Assembly (NCBI RefSeq): GCF_020283565.1
Contig: NC_060065.1
Coordinates: 28,694,409 to 28,758,408, forward strand
DNA from: Trifolium pratense
Lineage: Eukaryota; Streptophyta; Magnoliopsida; Fabales; Fabaceae
Reading direction: 5' to 3'
Length of the DNA stretch: 64,000 nt
Both the position numbers and the translations under genes were made by a program. The notes under the pieces were generated by a model, which did no database searches, was not told the origin of the DNA, and saw nothing but the letters and a program-made list of their open reading frames with translations. Positions 1 to 11,192 of the stretch are shown piece after piece. Each line of letters begins with the position of its first letter. Position 1 is the stretch's first letter.

Positions 1-211
1 CTCCTAAAAATATTATGCATAATTCTTGCAGTGGCTACATGAATTAAATATATGTGTACAATGTCAACATTGAGGAATATTACAAACAAAAAGAGAGGTC
101 TTTAACTTGGAAATTTGGAGTTTAAGCTCTACTAAATTTTTTAGAGGAAATAAATATAAATTTTTGTGTGTATATTTTGAGTTCAAAAGTAAAAGTCTTC
201 CTTGGCCAAGC

Positions 212-599
212 CTAACATATAAACAAGTGGTTCATGTGGTGCATCATGCACAAGTCTCGGATAACATTATAACGAATACAAATTTTATAAAATCGATTAT
301 TGGAATGAAAGATTATATCATATAGATCATACATAGAAATTTTTTGAAAAATTGAAAATTATTTGATATTTTATTGAGATTCATCTAAATTAACAGTATT
401 TAATAAAACTCATAAACCGTTAATTTTGATGGATTTCAATAACATATCAAATTATTTTCAATTTTTCTAAAAATTTATATGGATGATCTATATGATATAA
501 TCTTTCAATCCAACGATCGATTTTGTAAAATTCGTATTCGTCATAACGTTATTCAAGCCTTGTGCATAATGCATCACATGAACCACATGTTCATGTTAG
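212..599. mobile_element. Foldback-type MITE (long inverted repeat)
   Basis: The two halves of this 388 bp block are inverted copies of each other. The left arm runs from CTAACAT at 212 to about 400, and the right arm mirrors it back to ATGTTAG at 599. The arms share long stretches such as AAAGATTATATCATATAGAT and match nearly end to end, with little loop. There is no coding capacity. No clear target duplication is visible, so the superfamily is unassigned. A transcript across it would fold into a hairpin of roughly 190 bp. Confidence 0.75.
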
Positions 600-1204
600 A
601 AAAAGCCAGAATTACATGATTTTGCAAAGCCACCACCAGAGATGCCAAAGATGCAAGTAGTGTAATGTAGTTGGAATAGTTGGTGTGTTGACTTAAATGA
701 GTTTTTTTTTTTTTTTTTTTTTGACAAGAGCTTTAAATTCTTTTCAATGTACACCGGCCATTAAATGTGTATGATTGAACATTTTGTTTTGACTTATTAA
801 AACCTTCATCATCGCTCCTGGAGCCTTGGAACGCTTTCATAATTAATATCATGATTGTTACCACTCTATCTATCTTCTGTTTCTTTGAAGGAATTGCTAT
901 GCATTTGGATTATCTCTCACAATATTTCCCTCTAACTCTCTCATCCACCTATTATCTATAGTATTTCCCTCTTCTATTATTCATCTTTTCATCGTTTTAA
1001 GTATTTTGTTCGTTCTCAGTTGTTTGTTTTACGGCTATGTATAATTTTGATTATTAATATATATTTATGTAATATTGTAGTAAAAAAATTTAAAAAAAAA
1101 TTTTAAAAATATTTTTTGAAATAAATTCAAAAACATCTTATAAATTAATATTTATTTTTATTTATTGATAGAGGACAAAACAAGTAGTAGACATGTTAAA
1201 CTAA
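600..1204. other. Intergenic, no gene seen
   Basis: AT-rich sequence with a T-tract near 703-722. No credible open reading frame, RNA gene or complete repeat is recognised. Confidence 0.5.
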
Positions 1205-1621
1205 GGGTGTGTTTGTTTCAAGGTATGAAATTGCATTTCTTGGAATGATATTTCTAGGAATATTATTTCCAGGAATAACATTCCTACTCATGTGTTTGGT
1301 TAAAAAATTTAGATTTCCTGGGAATGTTTTTAAAATTTATATAAAATAAAAAATTGAAAAAATAAAAATGCAAATAAATGGGAGTGGTAGTGGGAAGTTA
1401 TGAGAAGTTATAGGAAGTTGAGTTTTATTCCCATGAGAATGTTATATTCCCACCCTATTAGCATTGGAATAATAAGTGTAGAAGTTATGTGTAATTAACA
1501 TTCCTGGGATTAAAAAATTCCTGGGAACAAATTTTCAAAACTTGAAACAAACATAGCAATGTTACATTTCAGATCTCATATTCCCAGGAATAACATTACA
1601 AACCTTGAAACAAACACACCC
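1205..1621. mobile_element. PIF/Harbinger (Tourist-like) MITE
   Basis: This 417 bp element is bounded by inverted ends GGGTGTGTTTGTTTCAAGG and CCTTGAAACAAACACACCC. Both sides carry the 3 bp direct repeat TAA (1202-1204 and 1622-1624), the target duplication expected of PIF/Harbinger elements. The interior has further inverted TTCCAGGAATAACATT-like blocks and no coding sequence. Confidence 0.85.
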
Positions 1622-1980
1622 TAAGTCATTTATTTTAGAACGAAGAAAGTGTTTTATATTGATTTGGTAAATAAATCATACAGTAAAATTTATTGATTTT
1701 ATCTCTCCCTGTAAAAAGATAACTAACTTAATGGAAATGGCGACCACCGCAATTCCTAGGTTAGTTAAGAAAAAACATAGTGTTACAAATCACTCTAACA
1801 CTTTTTTTTAATATAATTTTCATTGGATAAATTTATGTGTGTCCAACCACTTTATGTAAGCTATTTTCAAAATGATAAGATCTATATAAATTTTATCCAA
1901 TAAAAAGTGTAATTGTTAATATATAAGAAAAGAGTTATAGTTAGTTTACATGAAGTTATTATCAACAATTGGTCCAAATG

Positions 1981-2251
1981 CAGGGCTCACCCGAGACTAA
2001 GACCACCAAGACAATCGTCTTAGACCTCCAAAAATTAAAGATAAAAACTACTTAATAAAAAGGCTCATACTCTACAAATTTCAAAATTAATATTGCGTCA
2101 ATAAAACTAAATCAATTGATTAAAATATCAAGAAAAATCACTATTTTTTCTAAAATACTATGTGTTATAAAAAGTTTCTTTTTTTTTCTTCATTATATAT
2201 GCCTCATATTTAAAGCTGCCTCAGACCTTCATATATGTTAGGCTGTCTCTG
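1981..2251. mobile_element. Short non-autonomous hAT-like element
   Basis: A 271 bp block is flanked by a perfect 8 bp direct repeat TCCAAATG (1973-1980 and 2252-2259), the length typical of hAT insertions. It starts CAGGGCTCA and ends GTCTCTG, so its inverted ends are short and imperfect. It has no coding capacity. Confidence 0.6.
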
Positions 2252-2259
2252 TCCAAATG

Positions 2260-4040
2260 ATAAGGAGTTTGATCTTTGACTTTTGTGTATAAAAAAATTC
2301 GATTGAAAGTGAAGAATCTATCTTATGTGTCCCACAAACTCCCCACAAAAATTAGTCATCTATAAACATCGATGAAAAACTTCGTAATGACACGTATCAT
2401 ATTATGTAACCAAAAACAGAAGTTAATTTACATGAAGGTAAACATGGGTGCATGCATGCATGCATTATAAAATACAATGCAAACAAAAAAAAATGAAACA
2501 AGCAATTAACAAAAATAAGTTTAGTGGTCCTTCCTACATCAAAAAGAGTGAGCTCAACAAATAAGATATAAGGATGTCATTGTGAATGAATTAGGAAGTG
2601 GACTAATATTCTACCATGGGGACAATATCTTTAATGTAAAAGTAATGATATTCTACCAAAAAAAAAAAGTAACGATATAGTAATATTGAACATTGTAAAA
2701 AATTGAACTCCACAAATTAATGATATCTCTAGTCAAATCTAAGATTAGTCTTTACATGAAGGTTGAACAAAGCTGTCTATTTCCATTGCATTTAACTTTT
2801 GGGCTAACTTGATTACGAAAGGTCATGTGGGAATTGTGGGTCTTTGATTGGCATAAACTCAACCACCATAGCCTTTATTTCTGTGCCACCATGACTATAG
2901 ACCTATATTTCCGGTTTGAATTTCCAACGGCATCAACATGTTTTGTAAGCACATTTTTATAGTAGGATTGTAGGAGTAATTTCATTCACTAGTTCAACTC
3001 GTTCATAGTATTTTATTTTACAAGTTCTGAAGTCGTTTGATTGTTTGATGTGAAATGTCTCCTTAATTAAAATTATATTCCTTTTTTTAGACAAGATTAG
3101 TAAGATATTATTGAGAGTTTAGCTCGGTTAGTAGAAATTTTTTAGAGAAGTGTATTTAATTTAAAAAAAGACAAAAATATCATTGTACTAAAAATTGATT
3201 TAGTTTTTATTTGAATGTTGGTACTAAGTTGAAAGAAAATGACAAATTTGGAAATAATGTAATGTTGGGTTTTCTCTCCTCTTTCTTAGAGATAAAAAAA
3301 AAGACGAGGTTCAGACTTTTTCTTTCTCTCTTCTTATTTTCTTTTCATCGTCAATCAAGAGAAATTGATAGTTTCAATTCAACTTCTCTCCTTAGCCTCT
3401 CTCGCCTCTTTTTCTGCTATTCCAATCACAACAGGTTACTTGACAAAAAGGAAAAGTCTCACATTAAATAGAGGAATTGAGATTAAATAACATATAAGTG
3501 ATTCATTGCTTTAAATTTTTTGGTGAAGATATGATGACCAACTTCGTAAAAAAAAAACTCAATTGATATGTGATGTTTTTAGGCATTATTTCAATGTTTG
3601 TTGATATTATATGAATTATAGTTGACATAGAGATGAATTAAATAAATTAACGATTGGGTCCATAAATTCTATATCAATTGATAGAAATATCGAAATTGCT
3701 AGTGTCGGACGCCGTGACCGAGGTTCAATCCCCGATCTCTTCACTTTGTGTGTGTGTGAGAGTTTCTAATGATTTGTCATTTTATCTATGTACCAAAATA
3801 AAATTAATGATTGGTAAATAAATAAAATAATAATATGTGTTGTTTCAGACGTGCTGCGGTGAAATGATCTTTGTGAAAATTCAAACAATCTGATCCAAGA
3901 GTTAAGGGCAGGAAGTTCTTATATATTCTACTCGCATTAGGCTCTAACCAATTGGCATTGAGTTTCCCTTCTACTCTTTTGAACCAAACATTAGCGTATT
4001 TTTGTAAATAAGTTTAGATTGATACTCTTTTTTGTATGTT
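2260..4040. other. Intergenic, no gene seen
   Basis: AT-rich DNA. Near 3690-3770 there is a sequence with a tRNA-like B-box (GGTTCAATCCCCGA) followed by a short GT run, probably a decayed SINE. The reading frame at 3211-3471 is low complexity and has no recognisable domain. Confidence 0.45.
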
Positions 4041-4042
4041 TT

Positions 4043-5102
4043 TTGAACCGGCCGGTTTATTTGCAGGCAAATTTTTTTAATTTTTTTTTACGCTTAATTT
4101 TTTTTTTACGCTTTATTTCTTTTTTGTTACATTAAACAACACATACAAAACGGATGAAATTGTTTTGAAACGAAACAAATTTCACTTGATATCCAAAGCA
4201 CAACAAAAGTAACATTGGATAGGGCAAAAATAATAACAATATAAATGAAACAAATGCTTGCTCAAAATTATTAACTCATTTGAATATTCCAAGAAGAAAG
4301 TAACAATTTCATCCCATGAACTGAAATTTATAGATCAATCACCGAAAAGGTCTAACTTTGGCTAACAAAATCAATATTAGGCATGTTTGAAAGAAGAAAA
4401 AAAAAATCAGTGAGATGAAAGAAAGAAAGAGAAGAAGAAAGAAAAGAAAGAACAAAGATCTGGCTAAATAGTGAGGAGAAAAGAATCAAAGAAAAGAGAG
4501 AAAAAAGAAAGAAAAAAGCCTAACAGAAGGATGAAGAGAGAAGATAGAGCGGCTGTGCAAGTAGGTTGTGTAATAGGAGTAATGAAATTTCAATTTTAGG
4601 GTTATAACTTTTATTTGGGCTTTTGGGTCAACAAAATTAGGTAAATTAATAGCCCAAAGTATTATAAAAAGACTACTTTTCTTTTAAATCAAATAAAAAA
4701 AATCAAGTATATTTTACATACAATTTTTTTTTTTTTTTGGGTAAGATATACAATTATTATTTATTCTTTTAAAACCTATAAACATAATTTATTTGTATAT
4801 GACATTCTTTATATAAAAATTTATTTATTATTATTAGTAGTATATGTCATTGTTTTATAGAATTTATGGCATTCTTTTTATGAAATTTTCAAATTTTCAT
4901 ATTTTTTATACTTTTTTAAAGACTGAATTATCCAGTTCAACCGGTTTAATAACTATATAGTCTTATCATAGAGACCGGTTCATTCCATCGGTTTAATCCG
5001 GTTTGTCATGCGGTTCGACCAGTGACTCAGTGGTTCGACCAGTGAACCAGTGACCCAGTTCCCTCGCTGGTTCGATGACCGGTCTGGTTTTTAAAACACT
5101 GG
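4043..5102. mobile_element. Degenerate hAT-like element (tentative)
   Basis: The right edge reads GGTTTTTAAAACACTG after a stretch of CCGGT/GGTTCGACCAGTG motifs. This end resembles widespread plant hAT-type repeats that begin CAGTGTTTTAAAAACC. A weak inverted match (TGTTTTTTGAACCGGCCGG) near 4040 could be the other end. No target duplication was confirmed. A purine-rich GAAAGAAA stretch lies at 4390-4550. Confidence 0.3.
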
Positions 5103-5216
5103 TTATTTCCACTATTTTAACGTTTTTTTGGTTGATTACACTATTTTAACGTTATTTTCACAAATATGGACAAATTACGATTCGATTCCTCACAAATATG
5201 TACATATTATGATTTG

Positions 5217-5338
5217 ATCTGGTGGTGATTGACGCTGAATTTGATAGGGAGGATCACGATTCGATCCCCCACAAGTGCGATCAGGAGAGACTGAAACCAC
5301 TTTATGTCAGAACTGATATCTGAACCAAATTAGACGGA
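5217..5338 (+). repeat. SINE family B copy
   Basis: This is a tRNA-related unit: an A-box-like GGTGGTGATTGACGCTG, then a B-box TTCGATCCCCC, then the family tail ending near TTAGACGG. Related copies, some inverted, lie at 22779-22912, 30009-30164, 35298-35454, 45096-45255 and 46916-47049. Confidence 0.65.
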
Positions 5339-5339
5339 A

Positions 5340-6508
5340 AGTTAATAGAAAGTGAGTGGAAAGAAAAAGATATACTTAGTAAATGACATAACTACCCTCG
5401 TAAAAAAATAGATATTACTTATGCATTTATTTGTATTATTATTTAAAATTCTAAATAAGATATTAATATATTATTGACTGATATCATTTTATATCAACAA
5501 CTTACGAATGACTTTTTTGACAAATAAAAATAAAAACGTAATTATGTGGTATCAAGCAACAATACTTGGCATATGTGGGTAGTGGTACTAGACTAAGATT
5601 CAGATGATACTTAATTATACTTGTGCGCAAATGATATTAAATTTTTTAAAAAAAAATACTTGAAACAATTGAAAGGGTATTTGTGGAGTATATTGAATAA
5701 TTTTTTTAGATTTCTACGATGATGAAATCCACTTCTCTTGATGATCCAAACTCAACATTCACCTATAGCTTGAGAAGAAGTTGGACCGAGTTAGTCTTTA
5801 CAAGACATAAGGGTGATTTGGATAAATAAAATATTCAAAATCTAAGTTTAAAATGTCATATTCTCATTTTTAAATTTGAAACTGACGTTTTTGAAAATTT
5901 GATATTAGGTTAGTCTAACTACTTAAAATATATTTCATATTATCATCTTTAAATAAGTAACGTGAAATGTCTCCCTTTTTCAAAAACTTGAACCCCTTGG
6001 ATATATACACTACATTCTAAGAGAAGAATTATGTTTTGGGTCAATCTCTAATTGGTATTTAATCAACCGTCTCATTCTTTGACATTGTATATTCATCATT
6101 TATCTATTTGACATTGTGTAAAATCACACTCTTTTTTCGATTCTACATTCTACTATTTTATTAAGGTCTTTACCGTAAAAAAAAAATTAAAAAATTATTA
6201 AGGTCCTTGTTCTTCACTCTTTGTATAATGAGAATGAATTCTCTCAAGTGGGAAAAAAATTGAGGAAATAATGTAGAATATGGGATATTGGATCATAAAT
6301 ATAAAATAATAATTAAATTTAAAAGAAATTGAGAGAAGTTGATTGATGGTTGAAATGTAAAAATTGAGGAAAAAATTTTGAGCGGATCAATTCTCTTGTA
6401 TACCACATGAAACAACACTCAAAACAAAGATAAAATCGCTTTTTTTTTCTCAAAGTTTTTTATAGATTTTTTATGGGAATACGTAAAGTCAGTGCATTGA
6501 AAATTATA
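5340..6508. other. Intergenic, no gene seen
   Basis: AT-rich sequence without a recognisable gene, RNA or complete element. Confidence 0.45.
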
Positions 6509-6980
6509 TTGTTTAATTTTTTGAATAAAAATTTTCTTTAAATGGAATGCTTAAAGAGTGCTCCGAGAGCGCTCGTTAGCAAGACCTTTTTTTTTAAGGT
6601 AAACCAAATGTATCCTCCGCGTGCAACTGCAAAGACTAACCCACTTCTAGGTAACTGAGATTCATTTAAGAGTTTAACCTCTGTGAAAACATTTTGTGTT
6701 GGGGGACTGCTGCCAATACTCGAACAATAATATGATGAAGACGAACATGATGATGATGCACATAAATTCCAAAGCGTGTGTGGAAACACTAAACTTTAGG
6801 TTCAATTCGCCCCCATAAGTTTATGTAAACCGGATGCAAATGAGCAAATTCCCTTCAGGATACTTTGGAAACCTTGACATGGATTGCACATACATATCAA
6901 ACATATCGATCAATGATATTTTACGGAATAAAGTTCCCTCAAATACTCTCGTGCACTAGAAAAATGAATAAATGATTTAA

Positions 6981-7013
<33 letters not shown>
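6509..7013. repeat. Left copy of a ~500 bp direct duplication
   Basis: This block recurs at 8739-9243 with an offset of 2230 bp. Only four transitions were seen by eye over about 480 bp (for example GCGTGCAAC versus CACGTGCAAC). Each copy ends in a run of AT dinucleotides. The first 280 bp contains a diverged SINE family C copy in reverse orientation (GTGCAACTGCAAAGACTAA...GGTAACTGAGATTCATTTAA). The 83-codon frame on the minus strand is not a gene. Confidence 0.85.
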
Positions 7014-7016
<3 letters not shown>

Positions 7017-7536
7017 GGGCTGCTAATTTAGACCCAGTTGGGTCTAAATTAGCAAGGTGCACCTTTTGAGTTGGACAAAAATACCCTTTCTTTTTTAAAA
7101 AAAAAAAAAAAAAAAACATATTGGCGCTGATCCAGTGTCGCGTGCCTACCGCAGGACCACCGTTACAGACCGTTGATTTCCATCAGACGGCCAACACATG
7201 ATCTCATCATGGCTGTCGGATCAATCAGACAGTCCAGATCATCCATCTCCATGATAAGCCAGCGCGTGTACCACACTAGATCTGCGCCTGGAGAGAGAAA
7301 ATTTCATTTTAAAAAAGCAGGACACGTGTCAACTGCTGGGTGGTTGGCGTGTTTTTTTTTTCATTTAATACTTTAAACTCAATTATTTCGTTGTAAATTA
7401 ATTTTTTATTTTTTTATTTTTATACCAAAATTCATAATTTTTTTTTGTCTACAAATAGAGACTTGGTTCGTTTGATTTGGACACAAAAAAAAAAACTCAA
7501 TTTTTCACTACCTTTAATTATCTTTATATAATACTG

Positions 7537-7826
7537 TGAAACCATTTAGCTGGTAGAATTGTTTCACAGTATAACTCTCTGAAACCATTTTACTGGTAGA
7601 ATGGTTTCAGTGAGTAATTTCTTAATTGTTTGCTTCTGAAACCATTCTGAAACCATTTAGCTGGTACAATGGTTTCAGAGCGTTGTACTTTGAAACCATT
7701 TCACTGATAGAATGGTTTCAGGGGAGTTGATTTTTAATTGTTTGCTTCTGAAACCATTTTACTGCTAGAATGGTTTCACAGTATAACTCTCTGAAACCAT
7801 TCTTCCAGCTAAATGGTTTCAGAAGC
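7537..7826. repeat. Array of GAAACCATT...AATGGTTTC palindromes
   Basis: About six or seven short hairpin units occur here. Each has the form CTGAAACCATT(T), then a spacer such as AGCTGGTAG or TACTGGTAG, then AATGGTTTCAG, in variable register and in both orientations. TTGTTTGCTTCTGAAACC separators recur between units. The array lies inside the TIR element at 7018-8735. Confidence 0.7.
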
Positions 7827-8274
7827 AAACAATAGTTTTTAATTACCGTTTTATCTCATTTAATTAACGAAAAATAGTTTCAGGTCTCAAAAAATTTCAT
7901 AAAATATACCAAAAGTTCCAGAATATTATCTAATATTTTATTAGAAACAAATAAAAAAACAATTGGTTTCAGAGTACAAATCTATGAAATTATTATTATT
8001 ATTTGTTAAATGGTTTTAAATAATCAGCGGAATTTGTGAAAATAATTTCATGACTTGAACTAGGGAGAGTGAGGTACACAAGAGGGTTCTAAATAATTCA
8101 TAGTACTTTACATAAAATTTTGGAAATTTTTTATGGAATTATAATATTTTTAATTACCTTTTTAGTCATTTAATTAACTAAAAATAGTTTCGGGTCTCCA
8201 AAAATTTCATACAATATATCAAAATTTCCAGAATATTATCTATTATTTTATTATAAAAAAAAAAAAAATAGAGC

Positions 8275-8400
8275 CTCCCTGAGGCCGCACGCGCCCCCAC
8301 GCGCCGCCGGTGAGAGTGGGCGTGGGCGACGCGCACTGTTCATCGTCCCTCCCACCCGTTTTATGCAGAAACGGGTCGTGCGACCCGGTATTTTGACCCG
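8275..8400. other. GC-rich islet in an AT-rich element
   Basis: An abrupt GC- and CpG-rich patch (GCGCCCCCACGCGCCGCCGG and similar) followed by ACCCGG motifs. Its composition is unlike the rest of the element. It may be a captured promoter or first-exon fragment, but no protein match is recognised. Confidence 0.5.
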
Positions 8401-8738
8401 GTTCGATCTCCCTCAATACTCAACGAAACTCGACGTTCCTTATATGGATTTTGATCGTTTTTCAATTTTACAAAGGTTTCCGGTATTAGTTTTTGAAATC
8501 GGTGTTTGATTCGCACGTAAAATGAGGTCGAAATTTGGAAGAAATTTAAAAAATGTTATGGTTGTTGTTGTTGCATGGGAGGCGCGAGAAGTCATGGGGG
8601 CGCGCGTTCTGATGATGCAAATTACATATATGCCCCAGTTGCTCTATTATTTCAAAAAAAAAAAAAAGGGTATTTTTGTCCAACTCAAAAGGTGCACCTT
8701 GCTAACTTAGACCTAACTAGGGTCTAAGTTAGAAAACC

Positions 8739-9210
8739 TTGTTTAATTTTTTGAATAAAAATTTTCTTTAAATGGAATGCTTAAAGAGTGCTCCGAGAGC
8801 ACTCGTTAGCAAGACCTTTTTTTTTAAGGTAAACCAAATGTATCCTCCACGTGCAACTGCAAAGACTAACCCACTTCTAGGTAACTGAGATTCATTTAAG
8901 AGTTTAACCTCTGTGAAAACATTTTGTGTTGGGGGACTGCTGCCAATACTCGAACAATAATATGATGAAGACGAACATGATGATGATGCACATAAATTCC
9001 AAAGCGTGTGTGGAAACACTAAACTTTAGGTTCGATTCGCCCCCATAAGTTTATGTAAACCGGATGCAAATGAGCAAATTCCCTTCAGGATACTTTGGAA
9101 ACCTTGACATGGATTGCACATACATATCAAACATATCGATCAATGATATTTTACGGAATAAAGTTTCCTCAAATACTCTCGTGCACTAGAAAAATGAATA
9201 AATGATTTAA

Positions 9211-9243
<33 letters not shown>
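8739..9243. repeat. Right copy of the ~500 bp duplication
   Basis: Near-identical copy of 6509-7013, starting at TTGTTTAATTTTTTGAATAA and continuing into a much longer AT microsatellite (9213-9301). The few differences seen between copies are all transitions. Confidence 0.85.

Positions 9244-9301
<58 letters not shown>
9213..9301. repeat. (AT)n microsatellite
   Basis: An uninterrupted AT dinucleotide run of nearly 90 bp. A second run (10100-10154) lies on the far side of the TIR element at 9302-10099, so that element appears to have inserted into a longer AT tract. Confidence 0.95.
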
Positions 9302-9304
<3 letters not shown>

Positions 9305-10096
9305 GAGGGTTATTTTGACTCAAAGAGTAACTCTTTTGAGTTACTCCACATCCTAACCCTTTATTTTGTTTTAATCTAATGGACCAATATTAATCATCAT
9401 TATTAATCATGTGACCTCATGTTTCTTAACTATTCTCACAATATTTATGGATTCCTTTAATTACTCTATATTTACATTTCCTTTTATTCTATCAAAAGTA
9501 TTATTTATTTAATTTTTAAAGTCACTAGGTTTGGTCTATTGATGATGTATTTGGGTAGTACGTTATAGATCATGGGTTCGATCCACGGTCATCGTAAACA
9601 AAAAAAAAGTCTTTCTTTTTTTGAAAAAAATAAATCATTATTTTCTTTTCCATTGATTATCATAAAATCATTCACCATTTCTTCTTATTTATCAACCAAA
9701 AAAACCAAAAGAAATTAATGATTGCCATACGTCCTAGTGTAAGATCAAAGTAATTTTTTTTTTATGCAAGAGATCAAGATCAAAGTAAATTGGAAGAGGA
9801 AAATATCCGATTTATAAAAAAAAAATAAGAAGAAAAAAATGTGGGAAAAAACAGCACCATTTCTTTCTGTTTTTGTTTTTACCAATAATTAATTTTGGAT
9901 TCTTGTATTAATATTTTAGGAAAAAATGAATATACATAAAGTGATAAATGGAAACCATAAATTGAAATAAATTAAGAAACATGAGGTCACATAATTACTA
10001 ATGATGATTAATATTGGTCCATTAGATTAAAACAAAATAAAGGGTTAGGATGTGGAGTAACTCTTTTGAGTTACTCTTGGAGTCAATATAACCCTC

Positions 10097-10099
<3 letters not shown>
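9302..10099. mobile_element. TIR element inserted into an AT microsatellite
   Basis: A 798 bp element with inverted ends of about 135 bp. Both start GAGGAGGGTTAT(T/A)TTGACTC and contain the internal palindrome GAGTAACTC...GAGTTACTC, then CACATCCTAACCCTTTATTT. It lies between AT runs on both sides, so the target duplication cannot be separated from the microsatellite. Near 9520-9605 the interior has a tRNA-like GGGTTCGATCC motif that may be a nested SINE. There is no coding sequence. Confidence 0.8.
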
Positions 10100-10156
<57 letters not shown>

Positions 10157-10159
10157 TAG

Positions 10160-10860
10160 AATTTTGACTAATAAAACTCATGATTTTCTGACGTGTGTTT
10201 TTTACCTCCTAAGTGTCTTTATTTATAGAGAAACTTATGTCAAATGATGAAGGGACACAACCTTTGAAAGACTTTCAAAAATGTAAATTTGAATTTCAAA
10301 TTAAACATTGCAACCTTTCAAATATATTTTGGAAAATCTCCAACAACCTATCCCAACAAATATTTTTTCATACGCATTAGCTAGGGGTCGAATCCAAACT
10401 TAAATGATTAAGAGATCCAAGCACCTACCACTTATGTCAATTGCTATAGAAAATCGATTTAAGAATGGAGAATTAAATGGTAAAACGTAAAAGGAAACAG
10501 ATGAAATGAAGAGAATCAAATCACAAAATGAAAAATACAAGAGAAACAAAAATTAGAAGGGAGTAAATGTGCGACATAAATATTTTCAGCAAATCATGAT
10601 ATGTGCTTTTTTAGACTTGACCCAATCTTTTATAAAAGGAAAATGCTCGTCGGTGGGACACTAGTTAAATATACTAATATAAAAGTTTTATCTTGAAATT
10701 TATGTATTTAATACATTAAAACATAAAAAAGTTATCTTTTTACCTTTTAGTATTAACTTTATCATTAATTTACTTTTTTAGTATGCTTAATAAGTGCCAT
10801 AGTACACCGTTTAGCAAGAGGCTTTATAAAAACATAAAAAATGTGAGATAGCGTAAGGAA
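10160..10860. other. Intergenic, no gene seen
   Basis: AT-rich sequence with no gene or complete element recognised. Confidence 0.45.
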
Positions 10861-10869
10861 CCTGACCGC

Positions 10870-11090
10870 CGGTCACTAGCTGCACGGAAATGGATTCTAT
10901 GCAGTTGAATTTTCCGTGCAGTCACTATATAGCCGTCCGATCGTGATCGGACGGTTTAAACAAATGCAGTCAATTAATACCAATTTTAAATCATGGTCGT
11001 CTGATCTTGATCGGACGGCTATAATAGCGTGAATGCACGACTGCACCAACAACCTGACTGCACGAAATTCGGATCCCTAGTTGCACACAT
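10870..11090. mobile_element. Small inverted-repeat element (tentative)
   Basis: An inner inverted repeat pairs TATAGCCGTCCGATC (about 10927-10941) with GATCGGACGGCTATA (about 11009-11023). Each arm is itself palindromic (CCGTCCGATCGTGATCGGACGG). GTGCAG/CTGCAC motifs flank it on both sides. The outer boundaries are uncertain. Confidence 0.45.
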
Positions 11091-11192
11091 TTGTAGTATG
11101 AGAATTCACAATTTTTTGATCGAAATTGTGAATTTATTTTTTTTAAAAAAGCATGATTTTGAATTTCTTTAAGAAAATGTTAGTGACAAGTA

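Larger units (their letters stand above)
7018..8735. mobile_element. TIR element beside an AT microsatellite
   Basis: This 1.7 kb element has inverted ends of about 70 bp. Both read, from the outside inward, CTAA(T/C)TTAGACCC...GGGTCTAA..TTAGCAAGGTGCACC, followed by TTTTGAGTTGGACAAAAATACCC. Each end therefore holds its own short palindrome. The left end abuts (AT)n. The right end abuts the start of the duplicated block at 8739, so no target duplication is visible. The interior holds a palindrome array (7537-7826) and a GC-rich stretch (8275-8400), but no transposase. Superfamily is uncertain; a Mutator-like element is possible. Confidence 0.65.

Noticed and set aside
3211..3471. An 86-codon plus-strand frame
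   Set aside because: It is Ser/Leu/Phe-rich translation of a CT-rich stretch with no family resemblance or splice context.
6538..9019. Identical 83-codon frames at 6538-6789 and 8768-9019 as a duplicated gene
   Set aside because: They arise from a SINE-derived part of the duplicated block and have no protein features.
6509..9243. The two ~500 bp direct repeats as LTRs of a small retrotransposon
   Set aside because: The repeats lack TG...CA tips, no primer-binding site or polypurine tract adjoins them, and the space between is filled by a TIR element.
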